A DNA stretch of 64,000 nt from DATKJY01 sp964540105 (GCA_964540105.1 CAZILL010000002.1:1178001-1242000), one strand, 5' to 3'. Positions 23,347 through 33,195 are shown, counted from the first letter of the stretch. Numbers and translations: made by a program. Notes: a model not told the origin generated them from the sequence alone.

Positions 23347-26061
23347 ATGATAAAGAAACCCAAAGGAATATCGCAATCGAAGAAGGCAAGTAGCCGACGC
23401 ACCCTCAAGAAGGGAAAGCAGCAAGAGGATCCCTCACGCTCGAAGACTCTGACCTTGGCGCAGCTCAAGGACTGGGTGCGAAGAAATCCGCAAGACGTCG
23501 CGGCGACACTGGCCCTTGCCGATCACTGGAACAGGGCATACGACGGCGAAAGAGTGTTAGATGCGCTACGGCCGTTAGCTGAGTTGTATCCGTTCGAAGA
23601 TCGAACCCTTCGCGGCGACTATGATCGACTCCTGGCCTTCGGATACAGCAATCTGAACCGAATCGCAGAGGCCGAAAAGGTAGCCCAACGCGGCGTTGCT
23701 GAGTTTCCTGAGGGGATTGATTTTCACTATGTGCTGAGCTTTGTCAAACTATCGCTGAGAGAATACGATGCGGCCGTCGAGGCAGGACGAAGCTATCTCG
23801 TCTTGTATGAGCAGGGCGCCCATTCCACATGTTCGATACCGGCGTTCACGCTCACTTCCGCGCATCTGTCGCAGTTGTGTAACTTCATGGGAGTTGCGCA
23901 GAAAGAGGAAAGGAACAGCGCAGACGCGATCAGTCTCTTTGAGAGGGCGATAGCCGCTGACCCGGGCAATCAGATGCCTTACATCAATCTCGCCAATCTC
24001 CATATGCAGGAGAAAGACAAGGTTAGGGCTAAGGATGTGATCGAACGCGGACTGGCGTCGGGTCGCCAGATTCAGGAACTCCGTATCATGGCGCAGGCTC
24101 TTGAGAACAGAGCAACCGTATCGGCCTGCATGATGGTAAGAAACGAGGAGGAATTGCTCGGTCGTTGCCTGGCATCGATTCGAGATTGGGTCGATGAGAT
24201 CATTGTTGTCGACACCGGCTCGAACGACCGGACCGTTGAAATTGCCAGGTCATACGGAGCCAAACTCTACTTTCACCCCTGGGAAGGGGACTTTTCGAAG
24301 TCACGCAACTATACTCTCAAGTACGCGACATGTGACTGGATCTTCATTATTGATGCCGACGAGGAAGTTTATTCGGAGGACATCGCCACGATCGCCCGCG
24401 TGCTGAACGATCCGAGACATCTGTATGTCTCGATCAACGTTTTCAATGTCTATGGGAAGAATGAGGAACTAACCACCTTTCTTCCCTCGGTTCGTTTCTT
24501 CCGCCGGAGTCTCAATCTTCGCTATGACGGTATCGTTCACAATACTTTACAGATCCCAACCGGAGCTCCTGTTTTGCGCGCGGACGTGCGGATCAAGCAC
24601 TATGGGTACGGCCTTGATCCCGAGAAGATGAAGCTGAAGCTGGCACGGTCGAAGGCGCTCCTCGAAAAGCAACTTCAGGAGAATCCAGACAATTTCTACG
24701 CGCTTTTCAACTACGCTCAACTTCTTCGCGGAGAGGGAGAGGATGTTCAGGCGACAAACGCGCCGATAATACTCAAGTCAGCCGCCCGGGCTGTCGAACT
24801 GACCGATCCGCGCGACACGGGTCAGCGATACATTCACCTTATGTGCCTGGACCAGCTTGGATGGACCTATCTCTATCTTGGAGAATACGACCGCGCGCTC
24901 GAGTTTGCAGAGCGTGCCCTGACCCTCAAGGAGAATTATCTCGACCCATTGCTCCTCATCGGACACGCTCGCGCGCGCAAGGGAGAGTGGAGTGCCGCTA
25001 TCGATGCGTATCGAAAATACCTTGACGTGCAGGGGGCATACAAAGCTACCAACGAAAATGACTCGTTGATTCTCATGCATGTCAACAGTCGAGCTACAGC
25101 CTGTTACAGTCTCGGATTGATATATGAGCACTCCGGCAACCCGGCGCAGGCGAGAGAGTTTTATCGTCAAACGCTCGCCTCCAATCGCTCTCACCCGGAA
25201 GCGAATCTCCACCTGGCGCGTCACTATGTCAGTGAAGGGAATATCGTCGAAGCTGAACTCTGCTACCGGCAACATCTTGAGCATTCGCCAGAGTCAGTGG
25301 AGGCGCGTATGGGATTAGCCTACATCGAATTCCAGAAGAAGAATTCATCTGAGGCGATTCGGCACTATGAGGTGGTTACAATAGAGCACCCGAGGAACGG
25401 GACAGCTCTGCTGAAGCTCGGGCAAATCCATGCCGAACTTGGGCAAGCCGTGAAGGCGTCGGAGTATTTCCAAAGGGCGCTTGATGCCGGCCAAAGTGAG
25501 CCGAACATACAGATTGAGCTGGCGGGAATCTACCAATCGCTGGGGCGACACCGGGAAGCTATCGAACTATATCAACATTATATGAAAGACAATCCGTCAA
25601 CGTCGGCCGTTCTTTGCGATCTCGGCAACGGTTACTTCAAGCTTGGGGATCTGCAGTCGGCCGAGGATTGGTATCGGAAGGCACTGAAGCAGATGCCGAT
25701 TGCCCCTGCGGTCTACCGTAACCTTGGTGTCGTGCTCGCCCGTGCTGGAAAGACACGAGAAGCTGTCGCGGAGCTGACGCGGTTTGTTGAGCTGGAGCCG
25801 GATCAGTCTGAAGTTCGAGAATTGCTGGGGGATCTCTTTGCGCAGGAAGGAGACTTTCAAAACGCGATTTCATCCTATGAGCAGCGCCTGAGATTAGAGC
25901 CGGGGTCGGTGTCAGCTCTATACTCTCTTGCCGAATGCTATCGCAATATGGGACATAGAGATGCGGCGATTATGGGGTACCGACGAGCGGTTCAACTTGA
26001 CAGTGAATTCAGGCCGGCACACGAACGCCTGCAAGAGCTTGCAGGAGTAGTTGGGGTTTAA
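23347..26061 (+). CDS. TPR protein with an internal family 2 glycosyltransferase domain (possible flagellin glycosyltransferase)
   Basis: 904 residues. An N-terminal basic stretch (1-35) and several TPRs (about 40-250) precede a GT-A glycosyltransferase family 2 domain (about 258-460): SACMMVRNEEELLGRCLASI, DTGSNDRTVEIA with D289, and the metal-binding DAD at 336-338 (FIIDADEEVY). Further TPRs run to the end (about 460-900). No membrane segment is present, so it is cytoplasmic. The TPR arrays could present an acceptor protein to the transferase, as in O-GlcNAc transferases. It lies between fliW and flagellin, so flagellin or the filament cap is the likeliest acceptor. That target is inference; the domains are clear. 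Confidence 0.88.
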   Translation: MIKKPKGISQSKKASSRRTLKKGKQQEDPSRSKTLTLAQLKDWVRRNPQDVAATLALADHWNRAYDGERVLDALRPLAELYPFEDRTLRGDYDRLLAFGYSNLNRIAEAEKVAQRGVAEFPEGIDFHYVLSFVKLSLREYDAAVEAGRSYLVLYEQGAHSTCSIPAFTLTSAHLSQLCNFMGVAQKEERNSADAISLFERAIAADPGNQMPYINLANLHMQEKDKVRAKDVIERGLASGRQIQELRIMAQALENRATVSACMMVRNEEELLGRCLASIRDWVDEIIVVDTGSNDRTVEIARSYGAKLYFHPWEGDFSKSRNYTLKYATCDWIFIIDADEEVYSEDIATIARVLNDPRHLYVSINVFNVYGKNEELTTFLPSVRFFRRSLNLRYDGIVHNTLQIPTGAPVLRADVRIKHYGYGLDPEKMKLKLARSKALLEKQLQENPDNFYALFNYAQLLRGEGEDVQATNAPIILKSAARAVELTDPRDTGQRYIHLMCLDQLGWTYLYLGEYDRALEFAERALTLKENYLDPLLLIGHARARKGEWSAAIDAYRKYLDVQGAYKATNENDSLILMHVNSRATACYSLGLIYEHSGNPAQAREFYRQTLASNRSHPEANLHLARHYVSEGNIVEAELCYRQHLEHSPESVEARMGLAYIEFQKKNSSEAIRHYEVVTIEHPRNGTALLKLGQIHAELGQAVKASEYFQRALDAGQSEPNIQIELAGIYQSLGRHREAIELYQHYMKDNPSTSAVLCDLGNGYFKLGDLQSAEDWYRKALKQMPIAPAVYRNLGVVLARAGKTREAVAELTRFVELEPDQSEVRELLGDLFAQEGDFQNAISSYEQRLRLEPGSVSALYSLAECYRNMGHRDAAIMGYRRAVQLDSEFRPAHERLQELAGVVGV

Positions 26062-26115
26062 GGGGAGCGGCGAACGAACATGTACTCTGTTACCCTGAAT
26101 CACCGCTATTGTCGG

Positions 26116-26142
26116 TAAAGTATGGAATCGATCTGCCGATCA
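26116..26142 (+). promoter_or_regulatory. Sigma28 (FliA) promoter for flagellin
   Basis: TAAA at 26116-26119, exactly 15 bases, GCCGATCA at 26135-26142. Start near 26150, giving a leader of about 195 bases before the flagellin ATG. It agrees with the sites at 4552 and 18466. Confidence 0.88.
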
Positions 26143-26149
26143 TAGAAGC

Positions 26150-26345
26150 ATGAAAATCGAAACCTGAGAAAACGCTAAACATACCGCGAATCCAAGAGGA
26201 GGGACACGCACAAAGGAGAACTGGCAGTGTAGATAGGAAACTGACACTGGCGAAACAAGACAATACATCGGAAGTGACATCTCATTGAGAATGAAAACAA
26301 GACGATTGGAAAAGAATCCAAATCCTTTCAAGGAGGAACTGACAA
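26150..26345 (+). promoter_or_regulatory. Long flagellin mRNA leader with candidate CsrA sites
   Basis: The gene-free leader holds three ANGGA cores: AGGGA 26200-26204, AAGGA 26213-26217, and AAGGA 26330-26334, the last being part of the AAGGAGG ribosome site of flagellin. A small stem (TTGGA 26306-26310 with TCCAA 26317-26321) lies just upstream of that site. CsrA bound across an upstream GGA and the ribosome-site GGA is the known way CsrA represses flagellin translation. The motif presence is seen; the regulation is inferred from csrA and fliW nearby. Confidence 0.5.
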
Positions 26346-28529
26346 ATGTCACTTCGTATTAACCACAACTTGGCGGCGCTCAATGCGAACCGCAACCTCG
26401 CCCAGACGACCAACATGGTGTCAAAGTCCATGCAGAAGCTGTCGTCCGGTTTCCGCATCAACGCGGCTGCCGATGATCCGGCGGGTCTCGTAATTTCGGA
26501 ACAGTTCAGATCGCAGATCGCCGGTCTGAATCGCGCCGTTCAGAACTCAGAAGGATCCATCAGCATGGTGCAGACGGCTGAAGGCGCCCTGACAGAAATC
26601 AACAACCTGCTCATCTCCATGAGAGAGTTGGCCATTCACGCCGCCAACGAGGGGTTCAACGACGTCGACCAGCTGGCTGCTGACCAGGCTGAAATCTCCA
26701 ACGCCCTCAAGACGATCGACCGCGTTGCGTCACAGACTCAGTTCGGAACGAAGAAGATCCTTGATGGCACCAGAGACAACAACGCTACCATCACCAGCGC
26801 GGGTACGTCCGGCTTGACAATCAAGCAGTCGAACCTGGCGACCGGAACGCATTCGATCACGGCCACCAAGACGGCCGACCCAACGTCGACCCTGAACACG
26901 ACGTCGCTTGGTCTTAGCCTCAACAGCACGACCGGCACGCCGTACAATTTGACCGAGAAGATCCATAACGTGGATGTCGTTCAGGCCTCTGACGTGGCGA
27001 AAAAGACGAGCGGCTCGATCAACCTGGCTGACGCGTGGGGCAACGGCATGACTCTGGCCGCGACCGCGACCAGCGGAATGGTCAGTTCGTCCGGCGCGAT
27101 AGCGGCAGTGATTGCCTCTGGCTCCGGTAACTACACTTTCACCCTGAACTATCAGGAAAACGGCGAGTCCCCGACCGGTAACCAGACGTTGACCATCAAC
27201 GCTATCATCGGCGACACCACTGCAACCATCGCCTCCAAACTGCAGACCCAGATCAACCTGAACTCCGCTCTCGCTGGCAAAGTGATTGCGACTGGCACCG
27301 CGGCCGGCATCTTGCGCATCAAGACTGCGAATCAGGGAGCCCAGTATTCACTGAGAGCTGAAGCGACCTCCACGACCGCGACCACCGGCGCCTTTGATGT
27401 GGCTGCCGGATCGACCCGTGGCTCTTCAGCGAACTTGCTGAACTTCACTATCGTGACTGACAAGTATACCAGCCGGACCGCGAATGCGACCGTCGCCGCT
27501 GCGACGTATACCGACTTCACGACTCTGACCACAGCCCTGAACAACGCCCTCATGACAACCGGCGGTACCGGCGGTTTCGGTACTGTTGGAGTAGGTATCG
27601 GAGGAGTCATTGCTACACTGGTGAATACAAATCAGATCCAATTTTCAACCCAGGATGAAGGTTCAGCCTATTCAATCAAGCTGAACGCCGGTGTTGCCGG
27701 AACAGGCAATCTGGTTAACGTGATGAAGATGACTGCTGATTCGCAGGCCATCTCCGGAACTGACGCTCTCGTCAATCTGGATAACTACACGAACAACATC
27801 ACGAAAGTGAAATATGCCAACAACACCGCCAACACTCAGACCTTGTACAACAAGGCGGTGGGCGCAGCGGGTCGCGGCTCGATCACCTTTGATGTAAACA
27901 CCGCAGCGAATGGCGTAAAAGTTGGCAACTTGCTGCTCGACGTGAAGGCTGCTCGCTTCAACGTGAGTGTCGACGGCGGCCCCGCGCAGAATATCGCAGC
28001 TGGCGTCAACAATACGGTTTTCAACGCTGATCGGACTCAGTCAATGATCGTCAACTACGGCCTGACCTCTCAGGGCGGAACCGAGACCATCACCGACACC
28101 GACCAGTCGCTGGTCTTCCAGATTGGCGCCAATGTTGGCCAGACGGCCGCTATCGCCATCCGCAACATGGCCGCTTCCTCACTTGGAAAGAACCTTGCCG
28201 GCAACATGTATGCGTCGCTGGCGAAAATCGATGTGACGACTGTGGCTGGCGCCCAGGATTCGCAGTCGATTATAGATGCCGCCATCAACGAAGTGTCGAC
28301 GACTCGTGGTACCTTGGGTAGCTTCCAGAAGAACACTCTGGAATCCAACCTGCGGAACCTGCAGATTGCTTCGCAGAACCTCACGGCTTCTGAGTCGCAG
28401 ATTCGCGACACCGACATTGCAGCGGAAATGTCAGAATTCACCAAGAACCAGATTCTGGTTCAGGCTGGTACGGCCATGCTCGCGCAGGCCAACCAAATGC
28501 CGCAGGTGGTTCTGTCGCTCTTTAAGTAG
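26346..28529 (+). CDS. fliC: Flagellin (filament protein) with large central domain
   Basis: 727 residues, larger than typical 270-500-residue flagellins. The N-terminal D0/D1 region is canonical (MSLRINHNLAALNANRNL; SSGFRINAAADDPAGLVISE), as is the C-terminus (SQIRDTDIAAEMSEFTKNQ; ILVQAGTAMLAQANQ). The centre (about 140-640) is a long Thr/Ser/Ala/Asn-rich, cysteine-free beta-type region that should be exposed on the filament, with many possible O-glycosylation sites. A perfect AAGGAGG ribosome site and sigma28 promoter indicate strong expression. A hairpin follows the stop codon. Confidence 0.97.
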   Translation: MSLRINHNLAALNANRNLAQTTNMVSKSMQKLSSGFRINAAADDPAGLVISEQFRSQIAGLNRAVQNSEGSISMVQTAEGALTEINNLLISMRELAIHAANEGFNDVDQLAADQAEISNALKTIDRVASQTQFGTKKILDGTRDNNATITSAGTSGLTIKQSNLATGTHSITATKTADPTSTLNTTSLGLSLNSTTGTPYNLTEKIHNVDVVQASDVAKKTSGSINLADAWGNGMTLAATATSGMVSSSGAIAAVIASGSGNYTFTLNYQENGESPTGNQTLTINAIIGDTTATIASKLQTQINLNSALAGKVIATGTAAGILRIKTANQGAQYSLRAEATSTTATTGAFDVAAGSTRGSSANLLNFTIVTDKYTSRTANATVAAATYTDFTTLTTALNNALMTTGGTGGFGTVGVGIGGVIATLVNTNQIQFSTQDEGSAYSIKLNAGVAGTGNLVNVMKMTADSQAISGTDALVNLDNYTNNITKVKYANNTANTQTLYNKAVGAAGRGSITFDVNTAANGVKVGNLLLDVKAARFNVSVDGGPAQNIAAGVNNTVFNADRTQSMIVNYGLTSQGGTETITDTDQSLVFQIGANVGQTAAIAIRNMAASSLGKNLAGNMYASLAKIDVTTVAGAQDSQSIIDAAINEVSTTRGTLGSFQKNTLESNLRNLQIASQNLTASESQIRDTDIAAEMSEFTKNQILVQAGTAMLAQANQMPQVVLSLFK

Positions 28530-28545
28530 TAGACCGATCAATTGG

Positions 28546-28576
28546 GGGGGACGCAAGTCCCCCTCGATTGTCATTT
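28546..28576 (+). terminator. Stable hairpin after flagellin (terminator or 3' stabiliser)
   Basis: GGGGGAC (28546-28552), loop GCAA, GTCCCCC (28557-28563): a perfect 7-bp GC-rich stem with a GNRA tetraloop, then a modest T-rich stretch. The weak T tract suggests partial termination or protection of the flagellin mRNA end, with some read-through into fliD. Confidence 0.65.
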
Positions 28577-28625
28577 TGAATGAGCGTTTTGGGACATTGA
28601 TGTCGCACTCTTTATAGGAAGGTAT

Positions 28626-30968
28626 ATGCCAGCCCTGTCATCCATCGACGGAATTAACTCCGGTCTGAAAACGACCGAAATAATTGATAATCTCATCCAG
28701 ATAGCGCGCCGCCCGGCGGTTCTCATGGAAAAGCAGGGGACGGAAAAGACCAACATCATCACGGCGATGAAGGCTTTTCAGGCCAAGCTGCTGGCGTTCT
28801 CAACCGAGGTCGGAAATCTCGCGCGTCCGACCGCTTTTAACGCCTTCAAGGTCAAGGTGTCCGATGAGACAGTGCTCGGGGCAACGACAAGTGGGTCGGT
28901 CAGCACCGGCTCGTATGACGTTCAGGTATTGTCAGTAGCGCGCAACAACGTTTTGGCCAGCCAGGGATTTACCGACCAATCAACGTCCCTGCTTGGAACC
29001 GGGTCGATCACGATCGGCGTGGGTACGGCAACGGTAAAAACCATCACGATAGACGCGACGAACAACTCGCTGGTCGGAATCAAGAAAGCCATCAATGATG
29101 CCAAGGGCGGGGTTACCGCGTCAATCGTCAACGACGGCTCATCATCAAAGGCGTATCGTTTGATCCTGACCGCCGACAAGACCGGGCAGTCCAACAAGAT
29201 GATTGTGACTTCCAATCTGACCGGCGGCAGCAATCTCAATTATGCGACGGCCCTCTTCGACAACCCAGAAACGATCACGAAAAATGCGACATCGAACGCC
29301 GTGATTTCTCTCGGTTCAACGGCGGCGTTCACAGGTTCAACAAACAAGACTTACACGTTCACTGTCGCCGGTACGGGCGCAAAGACGACCGGGACCGATA
29401 ACATCACACTCAATTGGACCGACGGCACAAATTCCGGCTCGATCGTCATCACCCAGGCCGACGCGGAGGTGGCTCTTGTCGGTTCCGGGTCCGAGGGGCT
29501 GAAGCTCAGCCTGGGGGCTGGCACGCTGTACGGTGGGGATAAGTTTCAGGTATCTACGTTCGCGCCATTGCTTCAGGAAGCAGCCGATGCGAAGCTGGCT
29601 GTTGGTACAAGTGGCGGCTCGGGGTCGCCAATTACGATTACGTCGAGCTCGAACGAGTTCGCAAACGCCATGGGTGGTATTACCCTGACCGCGAAGAAAG
29701 TATCGCCGGCGGGGACCAGCGTGAATGTGGCCGCTGATCTCGACGTATCGGGACTGAAGGACAAGGTCACGTCGCTTATCAAGGCATACAACGATGTCAA
29801 CGACTACATCAACACGCAGAATACGTACAAGAAAGACAGCAAGGAATCAGGGGTTCTCTTCGGCGACTATACTCTCCAATCGATTCAGAATTCCCTTCGC
29901 AGTGTGATATCAGGGTCTGTGCGAGGAATCAAGTCAAAGTACAATCAGGTGAATGCCATCGGCATTCGGTTCGACGCAAAAGGGAATCTTGTTATCCGTG
30001 ACACGTCGCGCTTCGATAAAGCCCTCAAGGAGGACTTGCAGGCCGTCGTGGATCTCTTTACCAGCGCAGGAAAGACCTCCAGGAGTAATATCGAATTCGT
30101 GTCATCCAGTGAAAAGACAAAAATGGGGGAGATCTATGATGTTGATATCACGCGCGCGGCTCAGCAGGGATCCTTCATAGGATCGAGTATCGCCGATCCG
30201 GCCACCACCCCGATTACGCTGAACAATTCAAACAACCGCATCAAACTGGCCATCGACAGCCTGTATTCAGACGAGATGATTCTGTCCGAAAAGACCTATT
30301 CCTCCGCCGACGAACTGGTCGCTGAAATCCAGGATAAGATCAACAACGACGGAAAGATCGGTAGTCGCGGGCTTCGGGCATCCTGGGTTAGCGCGGGAGT
30401 GGGCATCGGGTATATTCAATTCACGAGCCCAACCTATGGAAGCACATCAAAAGTCAATATTATGGCTGGCATTGCTAATCCCGGGTACCGCGTGCTCGGA
30501 CTTGAGGCCGGCGCGAGCAATGCTGGTGTCGACGTGGCTGGAACGATCAACGGAGAAGCTGCAGAGGGAGTCGGCCAATTCCTCACCGGTAAAGAGAGGA
30601 ACCTGACTACTGATGGCCTCAAACTGAGGATAACTCTGGACGGAAACCAGCTTGCTGAGGGAGCGGATGGCACTGTTACACCAACCAAAGGTGTCGCTGC
30701 GAAATTGAACGATCTGGTGAGTAGTATGACGCGGAGCGGCGACGGCATTCTTGATCGCAAGATCAAGGGGTATGAAGGTCAGGTGACCGCGCTCAAGACA
30801 CGCATCGAAGAGTTCGACAAACGGCTGGCCGCGAGGCGTGAAAGTCTCTTGAAGCAGTATTACGCTATGGAGAAAACTCTCGGTCAGCTGAGTTCCCAGG
30901 GTCAGTATCTGACCGGTCAGTTAGCAAGCTTGAACAACAATTGGAATTTCAACAATAGCAACAATTAG
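28626..30968 (+). CDS. fliD: Flagellar filament cap protein FliD
   Basis: FliD caps the filament and folds incoming flagellin. It has 780 residues, longer than the usual 450-650. The N-terminus (PALSSIDGINSGLKTTEIID) matches the FliD start; the centre contains flagellin-IN-like beta modules; the C-terminal domain has ALKTRIEEFDKRLAARRESL and the coiled-coil KQYYAMEKTLGQLSSQGQYL (core MEKTLGQLSSQ). It starts at ATG 28626 with AGGA upstream and is nine bases from fliS. Confidence 0.94.
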   Translation: MPALSSIDGINSGLKTTEIIDNLIQIARRPAVLMEKQGTEKTNIITAMKAFQAKLLAFSTEVGNLARPTAFNAFKVKVSDETVLGATTSGSVSTGSYDVQVLSVARNNVLASQGFTDQSTSLLGTGSITIGVGTATVKTITIDATNNSLVGIKKAINDAKGGVTASIVNDGSSSKAYRLILTADKTGQSNKMIVTSNLTGGSNLNYATALFDNPETITKNATSNAVISLGSTAAFTGSTNKTYTFTVAGTGAKTTGTDNITLNWTDGTNSGSIVITQADAEVALVGSGSEGLKLSLGAGTLYGGDKFQVSTFAPLLQEAADAKLAVGTSGGSGSPITITSSSNEFANAMGGITLTAKKVSPAGTSVNVAADLDVSGLKDKVTSLIKAYNDVNDYINTQNTYKKDSKESGVLFGDYTLQSIQNSLRSVISGSVRGIKSKYNQVNAIGIRFDAKGNLVIRDTSRFDKALKEDLQAVVDLFTSAGKTSRSNIEFVSSSEKTKMGEIYDVDITRAAQQGSFIGSSIADPATTPITLNNSNNRIKLAIDSLYSDEMILSEKTYSSADELVAEIQDKINNDGKIGSRGLRASWVSAGVGIGYIQFTSPTYGSTSKVNIMAGIANPGYRVLGLEAGASNAGVDVAGTINGEAAEGVGQFLTGKERNLTTDGLKLRITLDGNQLAEGADGTVTPTKGVAAKLNDLVSSMTRSGDGILDRKIKGYEGQVTALKTRIEEFDKRLAARRESLLKQYYAMEKTLGQLSSQGQYLTGQLASLNNNWNFNNSNN

Positions 30969-30977
30969 GGGCGCCAT

Positions 30978-31415
30978 ATGGACGGTAAGTTGGGTACGTA
31001 TCGGGAGGTGGATACTCTCGGGAAATCACAGCTGGATCTTATACTCCAGGTGTACGACGGGGCGATCAAAGCCGTGATGGACGCGCGACACGAGTATGAC
31101 CAGCAGGAGAACCAGAAGGGCTATGAAGACATCGAGCGCGCCAAGCGCTTTGTCATGCACCTCTACACCACTCTCGATTTTGACAAAGGAGAACAGATCG
31201 CCGAGAAGCTCGGGCATCTGTATGTGTACGCGCTCAACCAGATGAATGTGCTCCAGGCGACGAAGACGGTGAGTGAGGCGGACAATATTATCGGCGTCTT
31301 GACGAACCTGCGCAATGGTTGGAGCGAGCTTCGGCAGACAGACGCCGCGGGACATGTTGTGTCGGCCACGCCAGTGTCGTCGACACACGCCGGTCAGTTC
31401 ACCGTATCGGCATAG
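30978..31415 (+). CDS. fliS: Flagellin export chaperone FliS
   Basis: 145-residue four-helix chaperone that keeps flagellin monomeric. Signature residues include KSQLDLILQVYDGAIKAVMD at the start (core LILQVYDGAI), a second helix YEDIERAKRFVMHLYTTLDF and the C-terminal ADNIIGVLTNLRNGW. Its place between fliD and another chaperone gene is standard. Confidence 0.92.
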   Translation: MDGKLGTYREVDTLGKSQLDLILQVYDGAIKAVMDARHEYDQQENQKGYEDIERAKRFVMHLYTTLDFDKGEQIAEKLGHLYVYALNQMNVLQATKTVSEADNIIGVLTNLRNGWSELRQTDAAGHVVSATPVSSTHAGQFTVSA

Positions 31416-31424
31416 TCAGGGTTC

Positions 31425-31880
31425 ATGATGAAAGAAGACGTATTGCAGAGAATCGAGAAGGACCTGATTCGGATTCTCAATGAGGAGTACTCATTTTATC
31501 AATCCCTCTACATTATGCTCGACAAGCAGCGCGACATCGTCAAGTACAACAAGGACGAATGTCTGCTCGACTCCTTTGCGGAGATTGAACGCTGTCATAT
31601 GCGAATCAGAGAGTCGGAGCAAAAACTTACAGAGATCCGGAACGGATATCCCAGCCAATTCCGATCGGCATCGTCAAATCCGGAAGTCAAGAAGCTCACG
31701 AATTGCATCTCGACGCTGGTGAGAAAGAACATCGATCTCGTGAACGAAAACGAGGCGTATGTCAAGGACCGGCGCGACAGGCTACAGCAGGAACTGGAGA
31801 ACCTTAAGAGCAGTGGTCGAATCCTCCAGCATCTGCGACAATTCGAACCGTCACCACAGTTTGTAGATAGCAAGGAGTAG
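31425..31880 (+). CDS. Flagellar chaperone of the FlgN/FliT type
   Basis: 151-residue helical protein (RIEKDLIRILNEEYSFYQSL; LVNENEAYVKDRRDRLQQEL) that resembles FlgN in helix layout, and its place after fliD-fliS is where fliT, the FliD chaperone, normally lies. Sequence similarity visible by eye is weak, so the class is inferred from composition and context. It starts nine bases after fliS and is probably cotranslated. Confidence 0.6.
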   Translation: MMKEDVLQRIEKDLIRILNEEYSFYQSLYIMLDKQRDIVKYNKDECLLDSFAEIERCHMRIRESEQKLTEIRNGYPSQFRSASSNPEVKKLTNCISTLVRKNIDLVNENEAYVKDRRDRLQQELENLKSSGRILQHLRQFEPSPQFVDSKE

Positions 31881-31964
31881 CTGCACGCGGAGTGTGTTGC
31901 TATCCCTGTTGAATTGCTGACAGTAGGAGAACTTCACCGAAATAGGAAGGCAGGAGGTGAGGAA

Positions 31965-32264
31965 GTGAAAATAGGAACGATTGAATCGAAGCGACCGCCC
32001 GAACAGGTCGGAAAAGTCAAGGCGCACTCGAGTGTAACGGCCGAAAAGAAGACAGGTGCGAGTGACCGACTAGAGGTTTCAGGAGATGTGCGCCGGCGAT
32101 TGGCCGAGATCGCGGATAACGCCCGGTCATCCGCAGGTGGCTCAAATCCCGAGCGCCGATCCACCGTTGATCAGGTTCGCCAGCGCATTGTGGAAGGATA
32201 CTACAACCAAGCCGAGGTCCGCACGCTGATAGCTGAGAGTATCGCTGAGGACCTTCAGAGCTGA
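31965..32264 (+). CDS. flgM: Anti-sigma28 factor FlgM
   Basis: FlgM holds FliA inactive until the hook is complete and FlgM is exported. The GTG at 31965, seven bases after a perfect AGGAGGTGA site, gives 99 residues; an upstream TTG at 31914 has no such site. The N-terminal half is polar and probably disordered. The C-terminal half has the FlgM pattern: ASDRLEVSGDVRRRLAEIA, then RSTVDQVRQRIVEGYYNQAE with the conserved 'I..G.Y' and a last helix VRTLIAESIAEDL. It fits the three sigma28 promoters of this window. Confidence 0.82.
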   Translation: MKIGTIESKRPPEQVGKVKAHSSVTAEKKTGASDRLEVSGDVRRRLAEIADNARSSAGGSNPERRSTVDQVRQRIVEGYYNQAEVRTLIAESIAEDLQS

Positions 32265-32284
32265 GTCAGAGGTAAGAAACGAAC

Positions 32285-33169
32285 ATGACCACTTCGACCA
32301 TGGACAACCGGGTCAAACAGATTGTCTCGAACATTCGAAACCTGCCGACCCCCCCCATTGTGTTTCACCAGATTCAGAAGGTGATCAACGATCCGAAATG
32401 CTCAGCCTCGCAGATTTCCTCGATTCTTTCTGAAGATCCGGCAATGTCGGTCAAAGTGCTGAAACTGACGAATTCGGCGTTCTACGGACTCTCGCGGGAA
32501 ATCGACTCTGTCCGCCAGGCTGTAGTGATTGTGGGGATTGAAGCGATCCGAAATCTGGTCATATCCGCTTCGGTTCTCGAGATGTTCAAAGGGCGGGAAG
32601 TTGATCAGGAATTCGAGGAAAAATTCTGGCGACATTCGCTGGCGACCGCGTTTTGCTGTCGAATCCTGGCGCGCCAGCTGAGAAGCCGCGGTATCGTCGA
32701 TCCGGACGGAGCCTTCTCGGGAGGGCTTCTCCACGACGTTGGAAAGATTGTCCTGAGCTGTTTTCTCCCTGAGGAGTACAGGAAGTTCGAGGAGGAGAGA
32801 AGGAAAGATGCGCAATCTCCGACCTTTGAAGTCGAAGAACGAGCGCTGGGATACAATCATGCTCAGGTTGGGACACTTCTGGCTGGGCACTGGAAATTGC
32901 CCGGTAAGCTGACTCAGGCGATAACCTTTCATCACCATCCACAGTTGAGTGAAATCGACGAACCAATCGCTCACATCGTTCACATTGCGAACTATGTAGC
33001 CAAGAAGACTTTCTATCCGGCGGAGGATGAATACCTGATCGGAGCGATAGACTCCAAAGTGTATTCGTTTATGGGACTTTCTGAGCCAGATGTTGACATG
33101 TTCAGTGAAATGCTCAGAGATGAGTATGTCAAAGCAGAGACATTTATGAAGATGGCCGGAATTAAATAA
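32285..33169 (+). CDS. HDOD domain signalling protein
   Basis: 294 residues. The HDOD domain (about 15-215) is recognised by NLPTPPIVFHQIQKVINDP, LSEDPAMSVKVLKLTNSAFY and GLLHDVGKIVLS. HDOD is an HD-related domain whose members mostly lack full phosphohydrolase metal sites; here HD of LLHDVGK is retained. Such proteins often act in chemotaxis, motility or c-di-GMP signalling, but the specific role is unknown. It lies 20 bases after flgM and ends the flagellar run, followed by a strong terminator. Confidence 0.88.
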   Translation: MTTSTMDNRVKQIVSNIRNLPTPPIVFHQIQKVINDPKCSASQISSILSEDPAMSVKVLKLTNSAFYGLSREIDSVRQAVVIVGIEAIRNLVISASVLEMFKGREVDQEFEEKFWRHSLATAFCCRILARQLRSRGIVDPDGAFSGGLLHDVGKIVLSCFLPEEYRKFEEERRKDAQSPTFEVEERALGYNHAQVGTLLAGHWKLPGKLTQAITFHHHPQLSEIDEPIAHIVHIANYVAKKTFYPAEDEYLIGAIDSKVYSFMGLSEPDVDMFSEMLRDEYVKAETFMKMAGIK

Positions 33170-33195
33170 TCCGCGAAGCCGTCGTGAGAATGACC

